Source: Camarhynchus parvulus
Taxonomy: Eukaryota > Chordata > Aves > Passeriformes > Thraupidae
Direction of reading: 5' to 3'
Assembly (NCBI RefSeq): GCF_901933205.1
Contig: NC_044590.1
Span: forward strand, 9,501,501-9,565,500
DNA length: 64,000 bases
Shown: piece by piece, positions 1-11,400 of the stretch
How the letters are laid out: the number at the start of each line of letters is the position of its first letter
Numbering within the stretch: position 1 is the first letter of the stretch
Notes under the pieces: model-generated
The model's input: the letters and a program-made list of their open reading frames with translations, nothing else
Databases searched by the model: none
Told to the model about the DNA's origin: nothing
Made by a program: the position numbers and the translations under genes

Positions 1-838
1 CCAGGGTGCAGATTCCTGCTGTCCACCTACACAAGCCTCCTGCCCTTGACGGATTGATTTTGCCTATCTACTGATTCTGTGGATGTTTTTTGCAAAAAAA
101 ACCAAAGGGAAGCAATCTGCAAAAAAGAACTGCTGTCACTGGCAAGTTAGTCATTAACAGCCAAATGTCTCCCAGATAAGACAGAGATGCTGCAGCCTCT
201 CCAAAGTTTGCATGTCATTAGAGAAGGATGTTGTGATGTGACAGACACAGGGATTTAAGACAGATCTTTTCCTTGCCCAGGGTCCCCTGTGCTTCTGTGG
301 TGTTTATATGGGATCACTGAGCTATATCAAGCATTCAGTATGAAATGCATGAAGTACTATCCACATGCATCACCCGTCAAGAAAGATTAACTTTTCACTG
401 CACAGCAGCACAGCAATACTCCCAGGGCAAAGAAGGGCTGCCCAGACAGAAATGTTTCTTTTTCTCCCTCATTCCTCTCATTAAAACTGTGGCTGGCTGA
501 TGGAAAAGGCTAATTTGCGTCAGGAATCAACTGTGTTGCAGTTCTAGACAGAACAGTGGTTTGATGGCACCTTAAAAGTGTTTAAACCACTTTGCTGAGT
601 CAAGTCTGAGTCTAGAATTAAAAAAAAAAAAACCAAAACAACATAACTGACCTGGAATTTAATGCCGCTGATTTTATACTGTAGCAGCCCCTGAATGGAT
701 AAGCAAAATGTCCCATCTCTCTGCCCCGTAACAGGGTGTCAGAGCCAGTCACAGCCTGGTGATTTAACCATCAAGGAGGTCAGGATCCCTCTTGGGCCCT
801 GGATTTCAGCTGCAAACAGGTTTGCCACTGCTGTCCTT
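1..838. other. Intergenic DNA, no gene seen
   Basis: No credible coding region, RNA gene or repeat was recognised here. The sequence is of ordinary composition with one short A-run near 620. A sequence matching 10 of 13 positions of a Maf recognition element (TGCTGAGTCA followed by AG) lies at 593-604. A single match of this quality is expected by chance in tens of kilobases, so I do not call it a site. Confidence 0.6.
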
Positions 839-938
839 GAGGATAGAAGTTGGTTAGCTCCAGGTCCACAGCTGGGTTTGGTGTCCATCCCTCTGCTCAC
901 AGTGAGAGAGGTCCCAGTCCTGCTGTGGGCACAGGGAT

Positions 939-1006
939 GGACAGCAAACACTGCTGTGGGGCTGGGAGCATGGACATGGACACCAAACCCTGCTGTGGGG
1001 CTGGAG
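939..1006. repeat. Imperfect 39-bp direct duplication
   Basis: The segment beginning GGACAGCAAACACTGCTGTG at 939 recurs 39 bp later at 978 as GGACACCAAACCCTGCTGTG, each followed by GGGCTGG. A looser third relative precedes it around 868-885. This is a short degenerate tandem repeat with no visible function. Confidence 0.6.
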
Positions 1007-1054
1007 TTCTCCCCCATGTCATCTGAGGAAGAGCTGACCCTCTTGATCTCTCTA

Positions 1055-1438
1055 TGCCACAGACATCTTTTATGAAAAATCCTTTCCTTAGGATTTTTCC
1101 TCCTGAGAAGCTGAGAGGCCTCAGGAACAAAATGTAAACAATGGTTATCTGCTGCTGTGGAATGCAACAGGTGCATCTGTGATTGGTCTCATGTGGTTGT
1201 TTCTCATTAATGGCCAATCACAGTCAGCTGGCTCAGACAGAGAGTCCGAGACAGAGCCTTTGTTATCATTCTTTCTTTTTCTATTCTTGGCTAGTCTTCT
1301 GATGAAATAATTTCTTCTATTCTTTTAGTATAGTTTTAATGTAATATATATCATAAAATAATAAATCAGCCTTCTGAAATATGGAGTCAGATCCTTGTCT
1401 CTTCCCTCATCCTAAGACCCCTGTGAACACCGGTCACA
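1055..1438 (+). mobile_element. Solo LTR of an endogenous retrovirus (passerine type)
   Basis: This 384-bp element begins TG and ends CA. It is flanked by near-identical 6-bp direct repeats, TCTCTA at 1049-1054 and TCTCTG at 1439-1444, as expected for a target-site duplication with one substitution. It contains ATTGG (1182-1186) and CCAAT (1214-1218) motifs and an AATAAA at 1360-1365, about 73 bp before the 3' end. That arrangement suggests a + orientation (U3 then R then U5), but TG...CA ends fit either strand. The text resembles a high-copy LTR seen widely in songbird genomes; the family name is not determined. No internal retroviral genes lie beside it, so it is a solo LTR left by recombination between two LTRs. 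Confidence 0.75.
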
Positions 1439-1444
1439 TCTCTG

Positions 1445-4400
1445 TATCCCACAGCATCCCTACCATCCCCTGCTGACCCCACAGGGTGTGTTTAATGGGG
1501 TGGTCCAAGGCAGGGTTAGTCTGAAGAGGTTGTCACATTCCTTCTCCTGGGCCACAACCCCTGAGCAAGTGTTAAGTCCCCACTCAGCAGCAGTTTTTTC
1601 CTCTCTGTTTAGCAGAGGAGGATGGTCTGGTGAGTGTCACTGCTCTGCTCAGCACTGCACATCACCTTGTTCTACACAAGGCAGGCAGTACCCAGGAAAT
1701 GAAAGTGCTTCAAACAGCCTGGGGAGGAGGGATTCACGTGGCTGTTGTTGAGAGTGCTCTGGGACAAATCAGCAGCATCCTCTTTAGAAGCACAGCAAGG
1801 CTTGCCAGCAGCACCCAGGTGCTGCTTCCCACTCTGGCTGAGAACTGATCTCACTTCAGTGCTGCTGCTGTGCAAAAAAAGTGGCTCCTACTCCTATTGC
1901 AGCCTACGTGGCTGCAGGGGACACAAACAAGGAGAAACCACTCACAGCAAAAATTTTTTGCTGTCTCTGGGCCCAGATTTCTCGCAGGAGCCCAGTAAGA
2001 GGCTTAGAGATGTTTTTCTCAGTGCAGGAGCTGTGGTTATACCTCCTGTGTATCTCAACTAATCTAACCACAACATGTTAGTGAAACTAGACCTAAGAGT
2101 GTACCCAACAATCAATACCAGAGTGCACCAATATTATGCACCACAGACCTCACACTCCTGTTTTATATGCTTGTTTCCATTTTGCAGTACCATTTTCTGA
2201 CGCAGAACACCCAAGTGGAATGATTAAGTTCACTTTAAAACTCTAGCAACACATAAAAATCCCCTTTTGGGGGATATTTTAGTGATGATTTGCTGCAAGT
2301 AGCCATTAAAGCAGTTTAACATGTGGCATTTCAGAGCAGAGCTAAAAGATGGGAGCCTCGAGTTCAAAGACTGAGCTGCTGCTTCCACAATTAATGTGCT
2401 TCTTTCCTCAAGCAATACAGGATGGAAGCAACTTTCCAAAGAGAAGGAAAAGCACTTTGCACTGACAGGAGCTGCAGAGGGAGGGGAGGAGGCAGGGGAA
2501 GTTTGCTCTTTGGTGCCCTTAATCCTATTATCTGTAGCAGCATCACGAAGTGGCAGCACAACAGCTCCGGAACCAGGTGTGGAAGAAAAGGCTGTGTTCT
2601 CCTCACAGCCTTCCTCAAAAGTTAAACCCATCTTTTTCCGGTGTTATTCTGGAAGCAGGAGCTGCTTCCACAGAGAACACAGACTGCCTGACATTGGTGA
2701 CAGGCTTAGATACCTCACTCACTGCAGTAGAAGTGAAAAAGCAACACTACACTTTGCTCCCAGTCTCAGAAAGAAATGATGATCCTCAGGAACTAGGACA
2801 AATATGAGAGCAGAGCAGGGGTCCAGATCATGATTTTTCTGTGCTTTGCATCTGGAATTTATTTATTCAGAGTAATTTTATACTCCACACAAGGTCTAGT
2901 GTTCAGCCTGAGAAACATGGGGCACCTTGGCTCTAAATACAATTTTTCTACTTTATTAGAAGAGAGAGCTCTTCTTTTGTTCAGCCTTTTGCAGTTCACC
3001 TTAAACAGAGTAAGTTCCTCAGACATTTCTCCAATATATTTGTACAAATATAATGCTAAAATTTAAAATGCACTTAGAAGGACAGAGGCAAATTATATTT
3101 TGCATTTATAATTCCAGCCCAACACTTCAAGTACAAATCCTCCAGCCTGTGGTATGAGGGCTTAGTGTAAGACACCAACCACCAATATCAATGTACTTAG
3201 CACATGATCTGCCTGGATCTGGATGCAAACATGGAAATAATGCAATAAACTTCTTTGCTTCAGCCACATAAAAATATCCCCAACCAACCAAAAAAAAAAA
3301 AAGGCTACCACCAAAACTTGACTAATTTTTTTAAAGAAAAGGCAATTTTTCACGTTTTAATAGCTTTCATTCCATGTCTTAATAAATGCATGTTTGTTGA
3401 TTTGTGTAAGCATGATGTAGGATTCTGCAAATGAATGTAATCTGCAACAAGGGGATAGCTAACCACTAGCTAACACTTTTGAATAATGAATCCCTACTGT
3501 ATCAGATGGACGCTATTCATAATAATTCCTTGCTTTTCTCATTTTGTCGTGTACAGTAGCGATTAATCAATTTGCAGTGTTATGTCACCCGCAACAAATT
3601 GCTAGCACCAAGACAAATTTATTGCTTTATGATAAAAGAACTTGTTTAGGTAGAAATAAATTAAATTTGGGGGTTGTTATTTGAGCTTGATGTTTACATA
3701 TATGACCCATGCAGCGCAGGCCAGCAGAGGTAAGGGTATCCAATTATAACACGGGTGTTTTGAGGATACTTCAAAGAGATGCAGAAGCAAATGGTGTGTT
3801 TGCAGAGCCAACTGGTCCTTGAGGAGTGTGAGTGCTCCTGGGAGCCCCCTGTGCCATGACTGAGGCTGCTCAGGAGAATTTGGGAGGGTTGTCAGGGAGC
3901 AGAGTCATGAACTCGGTGTTCCTTCCATGTGAGAATGGTTTGAAGCTCTCTGGGGGTCCAGAGGAGAAGCATCTCCCAGGGCCCCAGCAAGAAACATCTC
4001 CCCAGCTCCTCTGAGGATGGTGCTGCTGTGTGGAAAGGGATTGAGCAGGGATAGCTCTGCAGGGAGCTCTGGTTTCCTTTCTTTGCAGCCCATGAACTGC
4101 TCAGCCAAGGTTTGGTGCTGGACACCAAGTGCTCCTTGTCTGCTTCCACTCCTGCAGCTTTGGGACTCCCTCCTGGGGCACTGGGAGGAGATGGACAGCC
4201 TGTAGGCTGCAAGGGCTAATTAACTTCTAGAATTCAAAATGCCCAATTTGCTGCCTTTATTTCATATTCTTTATTTCTTTTTAGTTTCCTTCAGCCTATG
4301 ACAGGCTCCAATCTCATATTAGTTGCTCCTCCATAAATCTTACTTTTGCTCTTTCTCCTTCCCAGTGCTGCAGAAATCACTTTGATTCTTTCCCCCATGT

Positions 4401-4692
4401 TAAATGCAGCTGTGACTTCTCTTTCTTTGCTTATTTCTTCCACTCTTGCTTTTTCTCATTTCTCGTTCTCCTGACCAGGCATTTTCTGCAGCTCTGGATA
4501 ATACCTCTCCCTTCCCTGCTACTCCCTGCTAATGTCCTTGTCAGGCTTCTCCTGAATCATTGCTGCACCATCCCAAAAGATGTTTAACTGAGATTATCCC
4601 TGTCTGGAACTGCAAGAATGAGAAAACCCAAAGTGTCAAATGGTTCCTCCACACTCACTGCGGGCAAGGTGACCCTGAAATCTTGGGAAAAC
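1445..4692. other. Intergenic DNA with a possible regulatory block
   Basis: No coding exon is convincing here. The 1.9-2.1 kb and 2.2-2.8 kb stretches carry only chance open frames. The part at about 3400-3740 is AT-rich, free of recognisable repeats and dense in homeodomain-like TAAT cores and octamer-like words, so it could be an ancient enhancer. That is inference from composition only. The 3800-4210 part is GC-neutral and unremarkable. Confidence 0.5.
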
Positions 4693-4929
4693 AAAGGAGG
4701 AGAGGAGAGGAGAGGAGAGGAGAGGAGAGGAGAGGAGAGGAGAGGAGAGGAGAGGAGAGGAGAGGAGAGGAGAGGAGAGGAGAGGAGAGGAGAGGAGAGG
4801 AGAGGAGGAGGGAGGAGAGGAGGGAGAAGGAGAGGAGAGGGAGAGGAGAGGGAGAGGAGAGGAGAGGAGAGGAGAGGAGAGGAGAGGAGAGGAGAGGAGA
4901 GGAGAGGAGAGGAGAGGAGAGGAGAGGGA
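4693..4929. repeat. GGAGA pentanucleotide array, all-purine
   Basis: There are 237 consecutive purines on the + strand, mostly perfect GGAGA units (GAGAGG in phase), with a variant core of GGAGG, GAAGG and GGGA units at about 4804-4856 separating two homogeneous arms. Long open frames in this array (ERRGE or LLSSP repeats) are artefacts of the unit. Such mirror-symmetric purine tracts can form triplex DNA. Length polymorphism is likely. Confidence 0.95.
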
Positions 4930-7900
4930 TGCTCAGTGTCTGGGTGCACAGCCAGGTGCAGACAAACCTCACCTTACTCAAACCTCACCTTTCCTGGTGA
5001 ACAGGGAATAAACTTCATCTGGTGCTCGTAGAGGTGTGAGGGCACCAGAGCTAATTCACTGAAATTCCCTCCATTTTTCCCTCTATCTGAGGTTATAACC
5101 CTGTGTGAACATTGAGCACTGATCTCACAGAGAGTATCCTCACAATTCAAACATGAGTGGGGACAACACCTGAAAAAAATCATATACTCCTAAAATTCAG
5201 GCCAAAGCCAAGTTTCACCAGGCTCTGAGGGTTCCTCCAGATCTTTGCCAGTGTAACTGGTCTCAGAGGGTTCAAATGTTAGTCAGTGACAGCGCAGTAA
5301 TTGTGTATTAATTAGCCAGTTTCTATCAACACCCGCAGAGCGGTTTTATTACCCATGACGGCAGCCAGCAATCTGCCCTCGGAATCAGGTGAGGGACTGT
5401 TCTGCTTGCTGAATAGTCCTCATCTCTGGCAATATCTGATGAAATCAAACCTATTCCATACAGCTTTCTCACCACCAAATATTCCTGAATATAAAAAAAA
5501 AAAAATCCCAAATAATTAATTTTAATACATGATCTCCAGGTGGTTGAAAGCCTCCCACAGCCATATAAGAAAACCTACAGCAAGAGAGTGCTGGGGGTTG
5601 TCTAAATTAACAAAGTTTTTGGTGTAAAAGAAGCTCAAATATTATTATTAGTTTTTTAATTGCATTGTGACAGACACCTCATTGCCCCTCTCCTGTTGCC
5701 CCATCTCAGAGCTGCCCACACATCTCCCTCTGGCTTAAAGCACCCTTCATACTGCCTAATAGTCCCTTTACCAACAGAAAGTGCAACATGAGGTTCTGGA
5801 TCACTCTTTATGTTTAGAAAGTTACATATTTCAAGTGTTAACACCTATAATTCTAATGGATTTCTTTTTTTAAGGAAGAGGGTAACAATAACTTTTAGAC
5901 TGAAAAAGCAGGGAGAGATTAGTGAAGTGCAAAGTTAGAAAATCTCAATTTATTCAGTCAATTAATGGTCAATATTAGGTCCTGTAAAATAAGTTAAAAA
6001 TATGTAAAGCAGGTTTATCCTTATGAAGATAAGTGCAAAGGGGAGTGTGCTGTGTTATTCTTCAAGTGAATCAATATTTTGACAAAGCTGATATTTACAC
6101 TCACACATTTCAAACCCTTTGATGCCCACGTGGGACTTGGCCTCACAAACATGGGCTGCCAAATGCATATTCATTAACCTCAGAACTGGATAATCCAATA
6201 AATGAAAGAAATAAAGGAAAAGAAAGAAAAACCCCCACCCAATGCTCTGGTAGCATGCTTATGGAGTCATTTTTGTAAACATGATCCAAGTGGCTCATTC
6301 CAGACGTGCCACTAAAAGCTTAAAAACCACTGGCATTGCTTAGCCCCAAGTCAAATCCTGCACAAAGAAAGAGCCTTCAGGCCAAGCCAAATGGAAAAAG
6401 GGAATTAGAAGGATGTTACTCATTCATTACTGCCACTTTAATCACTTAGAGGTCCAATTAAGTATAAATCATTAGTATTAAGTTACTTTATCCAGGACTC
6501 TTTATAACACACATGACTGGATTCGGAGGGCTCTCGGTGGCTAGATGGAGCGTGAGCTGAAAAAGGCAGTCAGATGTTGGGTTCCCCCCTCCCTTTCCCT
6601 TTCCCCCTTGCAATGAAATTGATAAATGAAGGCTGCATTCTAGGTGCAGCAGTAATTTCTGTAGTGCAGTCAAGTGCTAGGTCCCCTGTCTCCTCCGAGC
6701 AATGAGGCCACCGTCCCCTGTAATGCCTGAGCCTTCCCCTGGGCTGCCCAAGGGCCGGACCAGAACCAGGCAGCCTTTCATTTCCATGCACAAATCCCCA
6801 GGGTGGGAGCCCTTTATTCATTAACAGATCCATCCTTTCCTGAGGAAGGAGGAGGAGGGAATAGGAAAGTCAGGAGAGAAAGTGGTTTTCATCCCTTTCC
6901 TGCTCTCTGCCCGCTGGTGCTGCCTGAATCTCTCCTGAGGAGCAAAGTGACTTTGGGGCATGTGAAAAAAAAAAATGATGCAAGAGCATCTTGTAAGGTC
7001 CTTTCGCCTTCTCTTCTCTTCCCTTTGCCCCCCAATCTTCCCAGGGATAAAATTTCCCCCGTGGCCTAGATCACTGTCTGGGAAGCATATTTCCTTCTAA
7101 TCGGTTTTACAGCTCTTTTAAAGTAATATGTCAGATCATTTTCTCCATATACATAGTTAATGAAAGTAACCCTACAAATTCATTTTAAATAGATGGAAGT
7201 TGTTATAACCCTGATCTGGAATTTATTACATTCATTACAATCTTGCTGAAGTAGGTAATGTAATGGACTATTACTTTTATTATCTTTTTAATCCCTCAAA
7301 ATTATTAGGAACTGACTAATATTTGGCATCACCCTGTTAATGTTTAAACAGAAATTGATATCTTCATTCATCTAATAAATGATGGGATCTTTTTTCTGCA
7401 AAAGAACTAAAGCTGGTGACTCTTTTTTTTAGACTGAACTAGGCCAAAAGATTTCTAAGTAAAATCATAAACTGACAAGATGATAATTTTATTAAATCAG
7501 CTCTTTTATCAGGTTATGAGAACATTTTCCAGAACATTTTCATGGCTCCTGACTGCCCAGAGCACAATCAGGGCCCCATCAGTTTCTGTGAGAGATGGAT
7601 TCAAATTTTATTTCAGCAGTCAGCCCTTTGATACAGATTTTTCTTGCTGACCAACAGAAGCAAAGCACTTCACAAACCAGTCAAGATAAACTTCCTTACA
7701 CCAAGAGATGTGTTTTTCAAGGTTAATTGCTTTAAATCGGCCTCCCCAAGCCATCATTTTTGGTACATGTTCTGTAACACTGTGTTCAGTGCCACCTCTC
7801 TGATACCCAGCAGGGTGTGATGTGTAATTCCCAACACAAGTGCTTCCTCCTCCTCCTCCTCCTCCTCTCCCTGCCAGCCACGCTTGCAGCTTCACCGAGT

Positions 7901-8016
7901 GCATTTCCTTTGGCACCAGAGTGAGAGGCTGGGCATTGCATCATGCCTTGTTGCTTCAGGTGCCCTGGGGCTTGTTACAGGTGACAAACACGTGGTGGGA
8001 GCTGTCCCTGTCCCAG
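4930..8016. other. Intergenic DNA, AT-rich, no gene seen
   Basis: No gene was recognised. Blocks at about 6050-6480 and 7070-7480 are AT-rich, repeat-free and rich in TAAT and TTAATG words, the texture expected of conserved non-coding elements around developmental genes. Conservation could not be tested. A short CCT trinucleotide run lies at about 7844-7867. Confidence 0.5.
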
Positions 8017-8494
8017 GTGTGCTCACCTGAGTGCACTCACCAGAGTTTGCTCCCCTGTGTGCTCAGTTGTGTGTGCTCACCTGTGTGCTCACCTGAGTGT
8101 GCTTACCTGTGTGTGCTCATCAGAGTGTGCTCACCTGTGTGTGCTCCCCTGTGTGTGCTCACCTGAGTGTTCTCACCTGAGTGTTCTCACCTGAGTGTGC
8201 TCCCCTGTGTGTGCTCCCCTGTGTGTGCTCCCCTGTGTGTGCTCACTTGTGTGCTCCCCTGTGTGTGCTCACCTGTGTGTGCTCCCCTGAGTGTGCTCCC
8301 CTGTGTGTGCTCACCTGTGTGTGCTCACCTGAGTGTGCTCCCCTGTGTGTGCTCACCTGAGTGTGCTCCCCTGTGTGTGCTCACCTGAGTGTGCTCCCCT
8401 GTGTGTGCTCCCCTGTGTGCTCCCCTGTGTGTGCTCCCCTGTGTGTGCTCACCTGAGTGTGCTCACCTGAGTGTGCTCCCCTGTGTGTGCTCAC
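8017..8494. repeat. 14-bp minisatellite, about 34 copies
   Basis: The unit is GTGTGTGCTCACCT. It varies at two main sites: GTGTG or GAGTG near the start, and CACCT or CCCCT at the end. A few units are shortened to 12 bp. The array starts at 8017 after a GTCCCAG flank and ends where GCTCACAGAGC departs from the unit. Open frames through it translate to Cys, Val, Leu and Pro-rich text only because of the repeat. There is no sign of a gene. Confidence 0.95.
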
Positions 8495-11400
8495 AGAGCA
8501 GCGCCAGTTTGGGCAGGGGCAAAGCTCTGTCTGGAAGGACTGAGGTGGTTCCTGGTGCCCTGCAGGATGTCCCCCGGGGCCCTGAACTTTCCACCAGGAG
8601 TGATAGGGACAGCATTAAAGCCCTCACCTGCCCGAGCAGCTGCTATCTTGAGGGAAATCTGTGCACCCTGGTGTCCCTGGGAGAGGCTTCCTGCTCTGGG
8701 AGGGGTTACTGCTGTTCAGCTGCTGGCGCAATGCCACAAGGACCAGAGCAGGGTGTTGCTGTTTTCCATGAGTCCCAGGAAACTGGGACCAGTGTCACTG
8801 ATCATCAGCTGCAGTTGTGTCACTGACTCTGCCAGGAGTAGAGTTCAATTCTATTTGAGCGGTGTTTTTGTTTTTCCATACAAAATCTATCACCTGGGCA
8901 TAACCTCTGGCTAAAGCTTCCCAAAGAATGTTACCTGGCTCACCTACCACGAGTTTGTCACCTGGAACAACCCCCAGGGCTCCTGGAGCCACCAAGGGAT
9001 GATGCCATGCCCAATCTAAACTGCAAAGTCCCATTTTTGGGAATTATTTAGATAGAGACAGTAATAGTGCAAACAAGCTTCTGACAGGATTAGCAAAAGC
9101 ATCTCAATTTTATTTTACATTGATGATCATGAAGGTGCTTTTGAACCTCACATAAAACATCTATTTGTACTTTTGGAAAGCTTTAGACACCTTGAAAATG
9201 AGGAGCAGAAGTCACTTCTAAAATTGCACAAACAAATCTGGCCCTTTGGCACAGCCAGAAATGCTACCCAGCATGCAACCTTTGAAAACATCTAAGTTTT
9301 ATTTTCATATTTTTAATCTGTATCTCACCTTACAAGTGCTATTAATATTCATTATTAGATTAAGGTCAGGATGAAGATGACAAAGAGTTCTTTACAGTTT
9401 CTTTGGAGTAAAATCTGTGTTTTGCAGCACGATGCAAATGAAAGACAAGAAAATTTCTTTGGGCAGTAGCCCTAAAAGCAAGTTACTGGGATATATGTGT
9501 TCATATACATTAGAAAGACCTTTTTATTGGTATATAGGTGACAAAATGCACAGAGTTGGTGGCATGAAAAAAGAACTAAAGAGGGAACTCACAGCATGGT
9601 TTATTTTTAATTGAGATGAAAAATGAAAAATACAAAAATTTAGACACAATCCTGAAAGAGAAACATTTTCTGCAAATTGAACCAGCTGAAATGAATATTA
9701 GATTATAGATATGTTCACAGAAGTAAAGAACTCTGGGACAAAACATGAAAGGCAAATAGACATGTGCCAGCTTTCAGTGAAGATGATGAAAATGGTAGCA
9801 GGAAGAGCCTGCTTGGACTGTGATTATGGGAGTCTGGGAATCATGTAGAACCAACCAACTTGCAAAGTTCTTCTTGCAAATATTCACATAGTCCAATATC
9901 ACTGAGTGCCCAGTATTGGAGAGTAGCTGGGGTTACAGATGCAACTGGGCTCTCTCTGCTGGTTATGGTGGCCCTGTGCCAGTTTGTACCAGCTAAGGAT
10001 CTGTCACCAACAAAATCATGTTGTGTTCTCAAATGTCCTCTCAAAGTTCAATCAACATTTTTATTGTGTAGAACTGAATGTGCTGTAGGTACTGACCAGA
10101 AAAATCTCTGAATCATAGTGGTGGACTTAGCTCTTAAACCTGACAGCCACAAAAGATCTGGCAGAAAGATGCTATTTCCTGGGACTTCTGCTATTAAATA
10201 CATTTTTAAAATATGTGCCTTTTATGTCTGCCTACAAATTGTAAAAAATAAAGAAATGACTAGATTTTGGTGGCTGGTTCACAGAAAATCAGGTCTTTTT
10301 GATGCACATTAGAACCAATATTTTCTTGTGTCACATTAATACTGTCCCTGCTTTATGATTTGCTGCTGAGATGGAGTAAAAGGAGCAGAGGAAAAGAATA
10401 CCTCCTTTTTTTTCTTCTTTTTTTTTTGTATTCCAAATACTGCTTTAATAAGACTGAAAGTCTCTCTTTTTCTCTCCTTATAGCCCTACAGCAAATAAAT
10501 GGAGGTGTCAGCCCAACACCCTTGTAGGTTTAAACTGAATGGAAGTGTCCTTTTGAAAAGCTTGTTCTGTCTGACAGTTCTGAATGTGCTCCTATTGCAG
10601 TTCCTTTGAACACCCATCTTTTCTGTGTTGGTGCTCTGCTGACATGGCTTTTCGTTGAGTTAAAGATTAACAGAGTGCTGCAGAATGACAGGACTTTGTG
10701 ATAACTTAATTGCATGAAACATAGTTGCTCCTATGCAAATCAGAGTGTAATTGGTCACTAAGAAATTGCTCTGTCTGTATAAAGATGGCAAAATGGATTT
10801 TGGACACACGTGGGGAATAATCTGTTACCTTTTATCATACTTGAAAAACATAGTTCATAGTTTTTATGATGAGTGTTAGAAATGCATTTCATGCCATGAA
10901 AGTACTTGATTATGTACATTAAATATCAAGTCTGAGAGCTCTAAAGCCTCCTTCATTTTAAGTGTATTTTAACTGCTGATTTTGGAATTAGCATAACAAT
11001 GTGGGAGTTCTGCAATAGATTTATGGATTGTGAATCCTAATGGACATACCTTGCAAAGGTCCCAGGGTATTTACCAGCCAGACAGGACATGGCAGAAACT
11101 CTTTTAAATGAGAAAACACTGAAGAAGCTGCCTGAAATTGTTTCTTTATTACTATTAGCTTTGGGTGAGAGTAAGTATGGGATTATAGCATCATCTAAAA
11201 GAATATCATAAACCAGACAGGAAAATGATATTATAATCACAGAAAGGGGACCTCTCTAGGGCAATTGCTGCAGCTCTGCCTGAAGCTCTGTGCTAAGGAG
11301 CAAATGAAAAAACAAGGTTAAGAACTAAAGAGGTGTGTGATGACCACCGAATCTTTACCAAACTATTTAGCACTTCACCTCAAACAATAGCATGGGTACC

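Noticed and set aside
593..604. Maf recognition element-like sequence
   Set aside because: Only 10 of 13 positions match. Chance occurrence in 64 kb is likely and it lies far from the promoter.
4560..5031. Arg and Glu or Leu, Ser and Pro repeat frames
   Set aside because: They come from the GGAGA array.
7840..8826. Three successive Cys and Val-rich frames
   Set aside because: They come from the 14-bp minisatellite.
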